DNA of 30,772 nt from Basidiobolus ranarum. Lineage: Eukaryota > Basidiobolomycota > Basidiobolomycetes > Basidiobolales. Both the position numbers and the translations under genes were made by a program. Below are positions 21,167 to 30,772 of this stretch, piece after piece. The notes beneath the pieces were generated by a model. The model did no database searches, had not been told where the DNA came from, and worked only from the letters and a program-made list of their open reading frames with translations. Position 1 is the stretch's first letter, and each line of letters begins with the position of its first letter. Where the stretch lies: contig JASJQH010006972.1 of NCBI GenBank assembly GCA_040143965.1, positions 1 through 30,772 on the forward strand, read 5' to 3'.

Positions 21167-22499
21167 TTACAATAATAAAGAGACAGAAGCTAAACCAAAT
21201 AAGGTCAAACTGATGTTGACCAAGTATTTGGTGGAATCATTCGTAGATTTGCCATGATCAGAACTATCGTCACTCTTGGTGTGTTTGGTTTCGGTAGAGT
21301 TGGCTGACTTACTGGCAGTAGAACTGCTGCTTGAAGAGCTGGTAGAACTGCTGTCTGAAGAGCTGGTAGAACTGCTAGAACTACTACTTGTAGAGCTGGT
21401 AGCGTTGTGAGTAGCATTTTTCAAGGCGTTACCATTAGTATCACCTTTACTGTATTGAATGAAATCAGGATAGGTGAATTCAGTCTCAGTGTATGGAGTG
21501 GTCATGTTCATGCAAGTGGCTACTGGCATAACGTGCTTGAAAGCTTTTCTAATTTTAGGCAACCACTTCTCAGCCATAGACATAGTAGCATTGTCCAATT
21601 CGTGTTCCAAGGTGATGGTTCCAGAATGTGCGAAAGTTCCATTCTTAGCCATATCAATGAAGCTTTGGAATCTCGCATCAACAAAGGAAGGTGGTTCTTT
21701 ACCGGCAGGCTTCAACATCCAGTCATCAGAATCAAGGTTCCACATAATAGTGGTCAATCCGATCTGCTTGGCGATGGCACGAACACGGTCATCGACATCT
21801 CCATAAGGCTATAAACAATGGTTTAGTAAATGATAATGTATAACTGTCAACGAAATTACTTACTGGGCGCCAGCAGGTAGGGGTAACTCCTAGAACCATT
21901 TTGATGACCTTCATGGTGTAGTAAAACTCGCCTACCACTACTTCATTGGTGACAGTCGTCATGTATGGATGAGACCAAGTGTGAAGACAAATGTGATGAC
22001 CATCGGTTAAGCCACGCTTAGCTTGTCGAGGCCAATCAGCAACATTGGAACCAATATAGAACATAGTGGCTAGTTGGTTATTATCCCTCAAGAAGTCATA
22101 GAACTGATGCTGTGTGCAGTTAGGTCCACCATCGAAAGTCAATCCCCAAGTATCTGGCTCAGGGCAAGCAGTAAGATCAGGCTTGAGGTACTTATCTTTA
22201 GGTGTAGTACAGCCACTATAGGTCCACCAACAATCGGGATCACTGGCGCTATAGGGGGAGACGAATTCACCCGCGGCATTCATTCTTCTGGGTGGGATAT
22301 TAGGGACTTTACTCCAGTCAATTGAATGGTAAACTTTTTGGAACTCTGGAGTATCGAATTCTTTTTGGCCGGGTGCTACCCACACTGGGGGGAATCCAGT
22401 GGTAAAATCATATGAAGTTTGATAAGGAACGCATTGCTTCTCTGCTACAGTGGATGCAATCAAAGCACACCCTATGATTAGTGAAGATTTAATAGACAT
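21167..22499 (-). CDS. GPI-anchored chitin deacetylase (NodB domain)
   Basis: Chitin deacetylase converts nascent chitin to chitosan at the cell surface. Exons 22499-21864 and 21808-21167 (intron 21809-21863, phase 0) give about 425 residues. I start at MSIKSSLIIG because it gives a normal signal peptide (MSIKSSLIIGCALIASTVAE); the open frame extends 16 codons further up. The NodB domain spans about 125-330. Its second motif is HTWSHP, the third RPPYGDVDDRVR, the fourth WNLDSDDW, and the fifth resembles ITLEHELD. Motif 1, normally T-[FY]-D-D-G-P, reads TFDGGP, so the second Asp (a metal ligand in family structures) is Gly. The C-terminus is a Ser-rich stalk, then a hydrophobic end (YLVNISLTLFGLASVSLLL), a GPI signal. 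Several Asn-X-Ser/Thr sites fit a secreted wall protein. It is either a catalytically altered paralogue or carries a point change. Confidence 0.93.
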
Positions 22500-23389
22500 A
22501 CTGAAACCACCAAGAAGTATGGAAGGGAGAGTATGAAAAGTGCACAAAAGAGGATGTCCTCCTTTATGTAGTTCGACTTGATTGCCTTATTTGAGTGTTT
22601 AAACGAGCAGCATGTGTAGATGCTTTTTTTCGGTTTACTAAAAAATGCAATTAGGTTGAATGTGACTATTTAGTTACCAGTATACTTGGGAAATGGTCGA
22701 CCACCTTGTGATATTTTTTCCTTTTTCAGTGGTGTTATGAATGGTTTTCGTGTTATTGATTTATCAGTCTGGCCTGTACAAGGGTGGATAATCAAACACC
22801 CTGAACCAGATTGATTATCCATAAATATGAACAGTCCGAGATTTGGCATTTGACAGTAAAAGGGATTGAATATAGTTTATCATAACAATCGATTAGTATT
22901 CATCAGACGAATAGATAAGTCAGTGATGTGGGTTCCTTCCCCAAGTAATCTTATCAACAATGCTGAACCAATCTACCTTATTAATCGGTGAGAATTTCCC
23001 TCCCAAGGAATGTTCGAACATTCGATTCCAATATAATGCAAGATAACAAATCTCGCCACTAACTATATTGAGTTTTCTTATCAGTACATATTGATCAAAA
23101 AGCTAAGGTTTACAATAGCTTTCAGTTTAAGTCTGTCTCTCCATAAGTATGTTGGAAAGAGATTAACTTCCGATTTGATGCTAAGTTACGAAACTTTAAA
23201 TTCCCGATAATTTCCAATCCAAAGAGGGTGAGGGTGAAGGTGAGGGTAATGGTACGGGTGAGAGAGTAGGGTTATAGTGAGTATACCCAAGCAATCCACA
23301 TTCCCACTTGGGGAAGATTACGTATCAGTCTATAACTGAGCCAGATTACCTTTCATTGCATTTTAACTTCATCTTTTAATTATTATAAT
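22500..23389. other. Divergent intergenic region, no gene seen
   Basis: This stretch lies between the chitin deacetylase (minus) and the cyclic phosphodiesterase (plus), so it holds both promoters. No ORF of note. A G-rich direct repeat lies at 23226-23273. Confidence 0.5.
23226..23273 (+). repeat. Degenerate GGGTGA simple repeat
   Basis: Units such as gggtga, aggtga, gggtaat, gggtga and agggtt follow each other. They resemble degenerate telomere-like or G-quadruplex-prone sequence, about 120 bp upstream of the phosphodiesterase ATG. Function unknown. Confidence 0.5.
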
Positions 23390-23971
23390 ATGTCCAACGA
23401 ACTTTACAAGTCGAATTCTTTCAAAGGATACTCTTTATGGCTTAGTCCCAGTCCTGACCTTCCAGTCAACGGTTTACTTCAAACTCTTATCACCAAGGCT
23501 TCCGAATCCTTAAATTCTCCCAATTTCCAACCACATGTTACCCTCTTAGGAGCCATCGAAGCCACTGCAGAGGAAGTGATTAAAAATACTCAAGAATTAG
23601 TCACGAAACTCCAAGCAACCAGTATTCACTTGGAGTTTGATCAGATAGCAGTTGGGGACGCCTATTTTCAAAGTGTATTATGGAAAGTGGCTAATAATGA
23701 GAATACCAAAGTTCTGCGGGAAGTCAACCAATTGGCAAGAAAGTTCTTTGATAAAGAAAAGGAACCAATTTTCTATCCTCATTTAAGCTTGGTTTATGGT
23801 GACTTTACCCATGAACAGAGGCTAGCTATTAGGGATCGAATCCTTCTTGGTGATTTTGGAAATCTGAACGAACAGGAGAACCTAGATTTTCAGGTGGACA
23901 GAATCCTGATAGTGGATACTGAAGGAAAACCGCATGAATGGAAGTTAATCGCAGAGATCATGTTAAACTGA
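23390..23971 (+). CDS. 2H-family cyclic phosphodiesterase (Cpd1-like)
   Basis: This family opens the ADP-ribose 1'',2''-cyclic phosphate left by tRNA splicing to ADP-ribose 1''-phosphate. The single exon encodes 193 residues, near the size of yeast Cpd1 and plant CPDases. The two H-x-[ST] motifs that define the 2H fold are present: HVTLLGA at about 49 and HLSLVYGDF at about 130. The N-terminus, FKGYSLWLSPSPD, also matches the start of the family, where a strand leads into the active site. The spacing of about 80 residues between motifs is normal. No signal or membrane segment, so it is likely cytosolic or nuclear. It converges with the DUF1769 gene, stop codons 179 bp apart; an AATAAA lies near 24076. 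Confidence 0.9.
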   Translation: MSNELYKSNSFKGYSLWLSPSPDLPVNGLLQTLITKASESLNSPNFQPHVTLLGAIEATAEEVIKNTQELVTKLQATSIHLEFDQIAVGDAYFQSVLWKVANNENTKVLREVNQLARKFFDKEKEPIFYPHLSLVYGDFTHEQRLAIRDRILLGDFGNLNEQENLDFQVDRILIVDTEGKPHEWKLIAEIMLN

Positions 23972-24150
23972 TGTCATGACATGGTAGTTTAATTAAAGAA
24001 AGTATTACTATTTATAATCTAGGACATGAAAGGGTTGGTAGTATAACCCAATAACCCATGTACATTAGTAAAGTATAATAAACAGAAGATCGAGATGTAC
24101 ACATAACACCGTATGGTATTACGATAAGAATATAGCATGACTAAGTGGAA

Positions 24151-25131
24151 TCAACCAAAGAATGAATAATGATGTTTGGGTTTAGCTTCTGGGTGTTCGG
24201 CATCATGAACTTGCTCGAATTGCAATACAAAATAGATGATTTTCCCGTCTTTAGAACGACAAGTATAACGGATAGGATGTCCCTCCATATATTTCTCCAC
24301 GTTAAAAGAGATACCAAGTTTGGCATCGAACGTGTTGAAATCCATATGGGGTGCAAAGAAATCAAAGGCAAATACTTGACTGGTTTCGAATTTGTACTTG
24401 TGTCTGACATCGATATCGAAAAAGTATTTACGACGTTTGCTAACTGACATCTCATGACCAGTGATGAACGAATTTTGCTCCTCTAGTCTATGCTCACCTC
24501 CCCACTTCCAGGGTCCGAGAGTTTTTTCGAAGGTTGGATCCTTAGTTAAAATAAATTATTAGTTCACAATATTCTAACTTGGATTTATCGCTATGAAAGC
24601 GTGGCTTACCTCAGCGGTTGGGTTGGGGTTTTCAGAAGGTGCAGGCCAACTGGCGAATGCGTTGATGGCACAAATATAAGGACTCATAATCCATGGTTTC
24701 TCAAGATCGTTGTTAGTTTCCATGGCAGGGTCAATGTATTCTGCGGCCTTGATACCCAGCCAGAACACTTCAGGGATTGGTATCTATCAGGTAAAAGAAA
24801 GGTTGGTTTAAGGGCACGGGAGAGGCCGTAATGCAAAAGAGAATGGTACCTTTCTATCAAAATCAGTTCCAAACCAGATATCTTCAGCACTAACATCTTT
24901 CTTGAATCTTCCTTCGACGTGCATAGAGAATCGACGATTATGGTGAAGGAAATAGTCACTATTTTTGATAGGTGGTGAACCATCTGGAGTGATACCATTG
25001 AAGTCTTTGATACGAATGGCTACACGACCCACGAATTCCGGTGAATCGATCAGGAAGGGATGGAAGTCATCGTTGACTTTGAGAACTTTAAGATTATCGT
25101 AGGTTGGTCCAACACTTACTTTCAAAACCAT
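24151..25131 (-). CDS. DUF1769 (UPF0590) family protein
   Basis: Exons 25131-24850, 24783-24610 and 24540-24151 join in phase 0 (introns about 67 and 69 bp) and encode about 281 residues. The order of blocks fits the fungal DUF1769 family: an N-terminal segment with EFVGRVAIRIKDFNG, then RFSMHVEGRFKK and DIWFGTDFDRK, the middle block VFWLGIKAAEYIDPAMETN and KPWIMSPYICAINAF, and a C-terminal part with KYFFDIDVRHKYKF and FDFFAPHMDFNTFDAKLG. I know of no established biochemical role for the family. No signal peptide or TM segment is seen, so a soluble intracellular protein is likely. The coding evidence is strong because all three exons carry family blocks. Confidence 0.85.
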
Positions 25132-25332
25132 GATTTATGCAAGCGCTGTGAAGTAATAAATTCTAGTAGTGGAGGTAGGAAAGCAGGAATGGAGCAACAG
25201 GCAACTGGGAATGAGTAACTTGGTTAGAGCTTGCCCACTCTTATATAGTTATCTCCCACGATTCAATCATCATGAACTAGGTATCAAATTTTATCCACTC
25301 TGATAGTTTCGTCATCCATACCTTCATGGCAT

Positions 25333-25804
25333 TTGGATTCGATCATACTCGAGATTAGAGCATTATTCGTCCAAACTGATCCAACCGTTGGTAAAAAAAA
25401 AGGAGTACATAGCTTTCCAGCCAATCGGGAGAGCTCTCTCGATTATTCCTATTATGATCGGAACATAGAGTCGATGGTGAGACAAGCACTGCCATTTTCA
25501 CGATATGACGAGGAAATCCGATTAATCGGGATTTCCGTTTATAGAAAAATCATGGATAAACTAGTTTAGGTATGTTTGGTATCTAAACATTACGATGGTT
25601 TAGATATACATATGAGGGAACTGATAGTCCGATCATTCGATGGATTCTTAGGAACTTTCGGGGAAATTATTTAAGCTTCGGAGTAAATTGGAACGTCAAT
25701 CAAGAAAGAAGTGCACAATTCTTGGTGAAAGTCAGCGTGAACATGAACATGAACGTAAACGCAATGGTCATCATCATCAATCTCAATTTGACTCAATAGT
25801 TTGA
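25333..25804 (+). CDS. Possible unrecognised two-exon gene, 5' end missing
   Basis: An open stretch to 25569 reads like protein in its second half (SYYDRNIESMVRQALPF, then RYDEEIRLIGISVYRKIMDKL). A second stretch, 25652-25804, follows a TTCTTAG acceptor and reads ELSGKLFKLRSKLERQSRKK, then EHEHERKRNGHHHQSQ, to a stop. Joining CTA (25561-25563) to 25652 keeps the frame but needs a poor donor (GTTTAG). The better GTATGT donor follows a stop codon. No ATG begins the frame at its upstream end; an internal ATG lies at 25474. It could be a real gene with a further upstream exon, a relic, or chance. No domain is recognised. Confidence 0.28.
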
Positions 25805-26398
25805 GCTAATGGCGCATGAAACCTACATTATAGGCCAATCTTGTGACGGATAAACATTGTATCATAGTGACTAAACTGGACCGTCGGTACAATGTCTCAA
25901 CCGTGAAGGTAAGCTATCGATTAGTGTCTTTGAGACATGAAAAAATAAAGTAACGGCCAACGGTCCGATCTTTATTAACAATCAAAGGCTGACCAAAGAC
26001 GAACCCGTCATCATTACTAATGATATAATAGATACGTGATGAGGGATATACGACTTGAGGACATACGACTGCGGAAGATCCAGTGGTTTTTCTCCCTAAC
26101 CAGGGATAGTACCCCAAATTTCCATATATAAAATGACATCATTAATTACGTAAAAAACCGAAGGCAAAATTTATGTTTAGGTATATGTGATTGACAAGAG
26201 CCAGCTTCAATGGTGGAAGACATACATGGTGGAGTAAATTGAACAAGGCGGAGAGGGGAGTATTGAGTGTTATCAGGTCAAGAAAAAGTAGCGTAGGATA
26301 GGGTAAGGGTAATGAACGTAATTTAACAAACAAGCGAGGTGATTTATAGGCAAACAAAGGTAGGTATTTTAAATCAGATTACTAATCCTCGGTATGAC
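25805..26398. other. Intergenic, no firm gene
   Basis: This is the 3' flank of the Trp-repeat protein gene. A minus-strand open stretch at 25914-26117 reads somewhat like protein (RIYYIISNDDGFVFGQPL) but has no ATG and no clear splice partner. Confidence 0.4.
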
Positions 26399-27916
26399 TT
26401 AACTTGACATTGTCATGGATATTCTATTCAATTGCTCAATCAGATCTGTTAGAGAAGTGTAGCTTGTTATGGACTCTTGATCATCCGTTCCGTACTGCGC
26501 CAGTACGTTCTCCTCAGCTTGATCATCCACATCACTTTCATAGTCGTAAAGGTCGAAAATGGAGAGATGATCGTCGGAGAATATGATCGATTGTTCATCA
26601 TTCTCTTCGTCGACTTCAAGAATTACTTCGTTAATATTTCTAGTTTCAAAGCGAATTTCCTTCTCCACAATAGAGTCTGTAGAAGTTAATGAACTTCCCG
26701 TACTAGAGGGGGATAGTGATGCCAGGAATTCGAGAACTGAGGCTAAATTTAAAAGGTTGGATGCTAAATTCACAAAAATGAAAGAAAGGAATCAATTACC
26801 TTCTTCTGGATAAGTTGGGATGTTATTCTGGGTCGTTTCGAGTTCAGATAGAACATCCGCATAATCCTCGAGGTCTTTCGCATATATGGCCGCTTCACGC
26901 CATCTACTCTTTACTGGATCCGCCGATGTTACGTGACGAGCATAGTCATTGGGTGGGGTGTGGATTTCGAAATTATAAGTTCCATAATCGGACATGGCAC
27001 GCTCGTGGGATCGAACATCGGACCATTTAGCTGAGTTAGGATAACAAGATGAACCCGAAAAGCGATACGATGGGGAGGTGTTTCGCATCATAGTGTATTC
27101 ATGTGAAGTTGGCATCTCACGTTGTGATAATGCTGCTTCTTCCCACTTGGTCATGGAGGGAGATATGGGAGAAAGTACACCCTCTATACTATGTGTACGA
27201 GCCTTTTCTAATCCAGCCCTTTGCTGATCGAAAGATTGTGGGCGTGTATCTACTATTTGAGAAGATCTTTCCTCCCAGTCATTTCCAGATGAACCAGTAT
27301 AAGTAGATGTCATATATTTTTCTCTATTGTAAGTCCCAACACTGGAGTGCTTATCACTAGATCCACTAGAAGTAAATGAAGAAAGGGAGCCACCCGAAAG
27401 GAATCCATGATGTCTCATCTGATTGTGCAAATCCAAACGGGAGTTGTCTCTTTCGCTAAGTTGACTTTGTGTCGTGTGAGTACTACTTTTAGAGGACTGT
27501 CTTGAAAGCTGAGCGGACAATCTTGCTGCGTGTGCTTGATTATACGTAGGGATATAAGGTGTAAATGAACTCATAGATTTCTCTGTATTGACAAGTTCTT
27601 TGGCTGGTTTTTGAATAGGAGTCGTTTGAATAAATGAACTAGATGTGACAAGAACTGGCGGTGAAATTTGTTCTCGGCTCAACCGATTACGATTGAACTT
27701 TTTGTTCAATATTGCGGACAGCCTCCGGATTTTGGAAGTTTTCCGATTAAGTGTATTATTCGCATCCATATGATCACTCGTGATAAGTCCAACTGGTAAA
27801 ACAAGGTTATTTGACTGATATTGCTCCTTCGAATACTCAAGTTGACTGAAGCTATGCTTTTCCGTTGGTATGTGGGAGTTATCAGTAAATGAATGAAAAC
27901 GGGGTCGTTGTAACAT
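26399..27916 (-). CDS. Ser-rich disordered protein with Trp motifs
   Basis: Exon 1 is 27916-26800 and exon 2 is 26742-26399, joined across a 57-bp intron in phase 1 (an earlier TTAG would give a 36-bp intron, which seems too short), for about 486 residues. The protein is Ser/Thr/Gln-rich and likely disordered, with basic residues at about 58-80 and an acidic, Asp/Glu-rich C-terminus. Four Trp residues, at about 214, 258, 298 and 339, are spaced 40-44 apart in similar settings: GNDWEER, MTKWEEAALSQRE, SAKWSDVRSHERA and KSRWREAAIYAKDLED. These look like repeated short helical binding motifs. No known domain is seen. An adaptor or cytoskeletal/polarity scaffold is a guess from composition. A long 5' region (27917-29400) without other genes lies upstream. 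Confidence 0.7.
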
Positions 27917-29377
27917 GATGAATAGTGTTATGTGAAAACAGTACTAAAAAGCTTAATAATGGTATCAGACTGTCAATATAAAAGCTTCCGGAGCTTGTGA
28001 AGAACGATGTGAGTACTCAAACTAGTGATTATAAATACACAATTAGAGTTCTCTAAGCGCTTAAAGAACCTAAACAAAGAGAGGGAGAAAGAAAGTGAGA
28101 GGGGTAGAGAACTATAACAACTCTATTTCAGAAATGGTTGCCTGTATAGAAGACTATATAATTGACCAAGCGTCGGTTTTATTGAGTTCTTATTATTGGG
28201 GGAGGATCCAATCCCCCACCAATCTTGGTAACCTAAATTGGCAATAGAGAATATTCACTAGCAGGAATATCTCGCCACGACGCACTGGTCATTAAGTTAT
28301 GTTCCCTTGAGTAACTCATGAGTTCTTTAATTGGACTATAATGGGCTTGTACGAGTGAAGTAATTCAGCTTGCCAGTTTCCATATGTTGATTGGTCAGGT
28401 ATGGGTGCCAAATATGGTCCGACCTGGCCGAATATTTAAATTTAGGTTTCACTTTAATCAAATTAGATTGTTTAGTGTGGGATACGTGTAGAATACGTGT
28501 ATTTTGTTTTACCATTTACAACTTCTGGCCAGTTTACGAATTTGTAACTCTTGCTTATGTTTCAATTTAAGGGTATTGAAATGATATTAGGATAAATGAT
28601 TGCTCAATAAACTTTCTTTTCCGGCTGGAGTTCCGGTAAAATTAGTCAAAAGTGCCTGGTCCTTAGTGCGAAAGGGACTACTGATACGAATCATTTACTG
28701 GGTAAAGTGAATTCGTTAATACGTGGGTCTCGTGTGTTCACCTGAGTTGGTTGAAGCTGAGCTGGAATCCAGAGAATATTGGTATTACCAACAGTTGCAT
28801 TACCTGTTGATATACTGATAAAGTGCGATAAGGTGTGAATATGATTGACATACACACACCAGCAGCTGCCAAATGTCTATAATCAGCAAGTGAGACTGCT
28901 TTTTGTAGGAACCCATGTGATATTCAGACCAACAATATTTAGTATACATGTACACTCTTCAGCCTCAACCTGTCACACCTGGTTGTATTAACAGCTGGTT
29001 ATTGCCTTCGAGTAGTATAGACGTGTGCATCTACGGTGCTGATGAATGGCGACATCAAGTTTGATCCACCACCATATAATCTGAAGAGGTTGTACGTTCT
29101 TCCCAAATCTATCCTCCAGTACAGCCATTAGGCAAAGCTTCGGTGGATTCGGATTTCTTGGATTATTCCGTGAAACGACTTACTTCATACCGGTTGACAT
29201 ACAGATGAGAGGACATTCGAATTAATTACTACCATATATGCTCTTCTTCCCATCCCCTCCTGAATGTGATACGTTGATCTTTGCATTATTTTGACGGGTT
29301 TGTAGTCACGTTTCTTAGAATGTGACTCGAAATAGACGTTACGTAACTTTTAACATTGAAATTTTCTTCTCCGCACA
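27917..29377. other. Intergenic, no gene seen
   Basis: This 1.46-kb stretch has no ORF of note on either strand. It includes a short purine-rich run (about 28078-28110) and a G5A/TC5 small stem near 28198-28218. The part next to 27916 is the promoter of the Trp-motif protein. Confidence 0.5.
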
Positions 29378-29386
29378 TATATAAAT
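29378..29386 (+). promoter_or_regulatory. TATA-like element before a tiny ORF
   Basis: TATATAAAT lies 45 bp upstream of the ATG at 29423, nearly the same spacing as in the cysteine-rich peptide gene. In AT-rich DNA this may be chance. Confidence 0.25.
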
Positions 29387-29422
29387 CACGTAAGTTAATT
29401 CATTCTCCACATAGCTGTTACA

Positions 29423-29572
29423 ATGGTATTAGGTATTAAACAACCGTTAGATTGGACTTGGTATTTCTTGTATTATTGCGATGTTTCAACCGTTGATCCA
29501 GTACGATCTCAATATTCTTCTACTGGGGTTTTACCTGGATTAATGAGATGTATTCCAATTAGATTACAATGA
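29423..29572 (+). CDS. Tiny ORF of 49 codons, doubtful
   Basis: An ATG-started frame reads MVLGIKQPLDWTWYFLYY, goes on through CDVSTVDPVRSQYSS and stops at 29570-29572. It has Trp and Tyr near the start and no signal peptide. A GTACGA donor after Pro 26 and an AATTAG acceptor 62 bp later would allow a different second exon, so the end is uncertain. No family is recognised. It could be a small gene, a gene relic or chance. Confidence 0.25.
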   Translation: MVLGIKQPLDWTWYFLYYCDVSTVDPVRSQYSSTGVLPGLMRCIPIRLQ

Positions 29573-29621
29573 CTATTGTTATATTTCGTATTATGTTCAA
29601 AAGTGTTGCAATTGAAATTAG

Positions 29622-29680
29622 TTTTAATAGAAACCAAACTTTAACCCAACCATTTAATAGAAACTGAACCCTAACCCAAC
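29622..29680 (+). repeat. Short tandem duplication
   Basis: Two 29-bp copies with a period of 30, each of the form tttaatagaaac...taacccaac, stand side by side with a few differences. The second contains accctaaccc, which resembles a telomere unit, but it is too short to be a telomere. Confidence 0.55.
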
Positions 29681-29977
29681 TCGCAACCTAATCACAATCA
29701 GGTAAAAAATCAACATTGTTTAAATATTCTTATTATCAACCTGAATATCGAGAAGCTCTTATGTTTCATATTTTTCAAGTCAAAATCATACTTAAGAGAG
29801 ATCCATTATTCAATCTCATCCGCAGCCTGTCATATGATTTTTTTTAACTTGACTCATTATTTATCTTTACGTCCAATACAACTGCAATGGTCGTTTCTCA
29901 GATAAGAAGCATCATAAGTGGTCACTGGAAAAAAGGTGAGATTGACTGAAAAGGTGATTGCAGTTTTATGAGGTAGA

Positions 29978-30772
29978 GTTCCCAAACTTTGCACACATGT
30001 TCCTGGTGTTGAAATTTGCATTGTCTAAGCACCTATATAGTCATATATAGCTTAGTACTTAGTTATCTTATATTGAACTAAGATATTATCCATTATTCTC
30101 ACAAGGAATTTACTTGGAATATTTTTACCAACTTAGAAGTTCTCAGATTTATAGATTTTTTCAAACTTGTGCCAGAAGCCCCAAACTTTCTACACATGTT
30201 CCTCGGACCAAACATAACACATCTTACATGTTAGTTTGCTTACATCTTGACAAAACTATAAATGTCAACTTTCTACTCAATAAATCGACAAGTGAAAACC
30301 ACCGATTCCTCTAATTCTCCAAATCACTTCCAACAGGCTCCTAAATACTTTAACAGGCTATGAGCCCCAAGCTTGCACTCTCTGTAATATCTACTTCTCA
30401 AATCTATGGAACTTTTCCCTCTTGTGAAAAATTGGATGGAACTAATTGTTGAAATTAGCATTGCCTAAACACCTATATAGTCATATATAACTTGGTATTT
30501 AGTTATCTTATAACTCACTAAGATATTATCAATTATTCTCAATTGGAATTTACTTAGAATATTTTTACCAACTTAGAAGTTCTCAGATATATAGATTCTT
30601 CAAACTTGTGCTAGAAGCCCCAAACTTTGCACACATGTTCCTGGGGCCCTCCTTAACATATTCTACATGTTAGTTTGATTACATCTTGACAAAACTATAA
30701 ATGTCAACTTTCTACTCAACAAATCAATAGGTGAAAACTACCAATTCCTCTAATTCTCCAAACCACTTCCAA
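29978..30772. repeat. Tandem repeat, unit about 440 bp
   Basis: Sequence from about 30009 to 30355 recurs at about 30449-30772 with a shift of 438-440 bp and several substitutions; the block ccaaactttgcacacatgtt also appears at 29982, before the first full copy. So there are at least two copies plus a partial one, and the second runs off the window. Part of each unit (for example 30231-30355) matches 1380-1507 at the other end. No long ORF is present. Confidence 0.8.

Noticed and set aside
25914-26117. Minus-strand open stretch that reads like protein
   Set aside because: No ATG, a stop just upstream and no convincing splice partner; kept only as a note.
28190-28225. Small G/C-run stem as a possible tRNA or terminator
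   Set aside because: A seven-base stem with no cloverleaf and no gene next to it. No tRNA, rRNA or CRISPR structure was recognised anywhere in the window.
29640-29676. Telomere-like CCCTAACCC motif
   Set aside because: Only one unit occurs, inside a short tandem duplication, so it is not evidence of a telomere or an internal telomeric array.

Overview
The window reads as nuclear DNA of a fungus, most likely an early-diverging (non-Dikarya) one. Genes carry short GT-AG introns (about 57-90 bp) and lie close together on both strands. Several families are fungal: PacC/Rim101, a type I metacaspase with a Pro/Gln-rich prodomain, a GPI-anchored chitin deacetylase, DUF1769 and a Det1-like histidine phosphatase. 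An inositol polyphosphate 4-phosphatase (INPP4) fits an early-diverging lineage, because as far as I know most Dikarya lack it. I cannot name the species from sequence alone. All exon joins were worked out by hand from splice consensus and reading phase.

Layout: 1-2234 is repeat-derived, with a decayed minus-strand element ORF and a 168-bp snapback inverted repeat. At 3212-3471 is a two-exon gene for a 64-residue secreted peptide with perfectly spaced cysteines. From 4249 to 14005 five features lie on the minus strand: a four-TM protein with a Pro-rich tail, a Lys/Glu-rich protein ending in four TM segments, INPP4, and the zinc-finger regulator PacC, with gaps between them. A 1.9-kb divergent promoter region (14006-15951) holds five PacC-type GCCARG hexamers. 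On the plus strand follow an RRM-like protein (15952-17661), a metacaspase (18145-19864) and a Det1-like phosphatase (20100-21066). A chitin deacetylase converges on it (21167-22499). Then come a 2H cyclic phosphodiesterase (+, 23390-23971), a DUF1769 protein (-, 24151-25131), possible unannotated exons (25333-25804), and a Ser-rich Trp-repeat protein (-, 26399-27916). The right end is noncoding with one tiny ORF and a tandem ~440-bp repeat that shares a ~130-bp block with the left end.

The genes do not form one pathway. They are ordinary housekeeping, signalling and cell-wall genes between two repeat islands. The most unusual items are the hendecad cysteine peptide, a probable hidden last exon that gives INPP4 a C-terminal membrane anchor, the altered metal-binding motif of the chitin deacetylase, and the cluster of PacC-type sites upstream of pacC.
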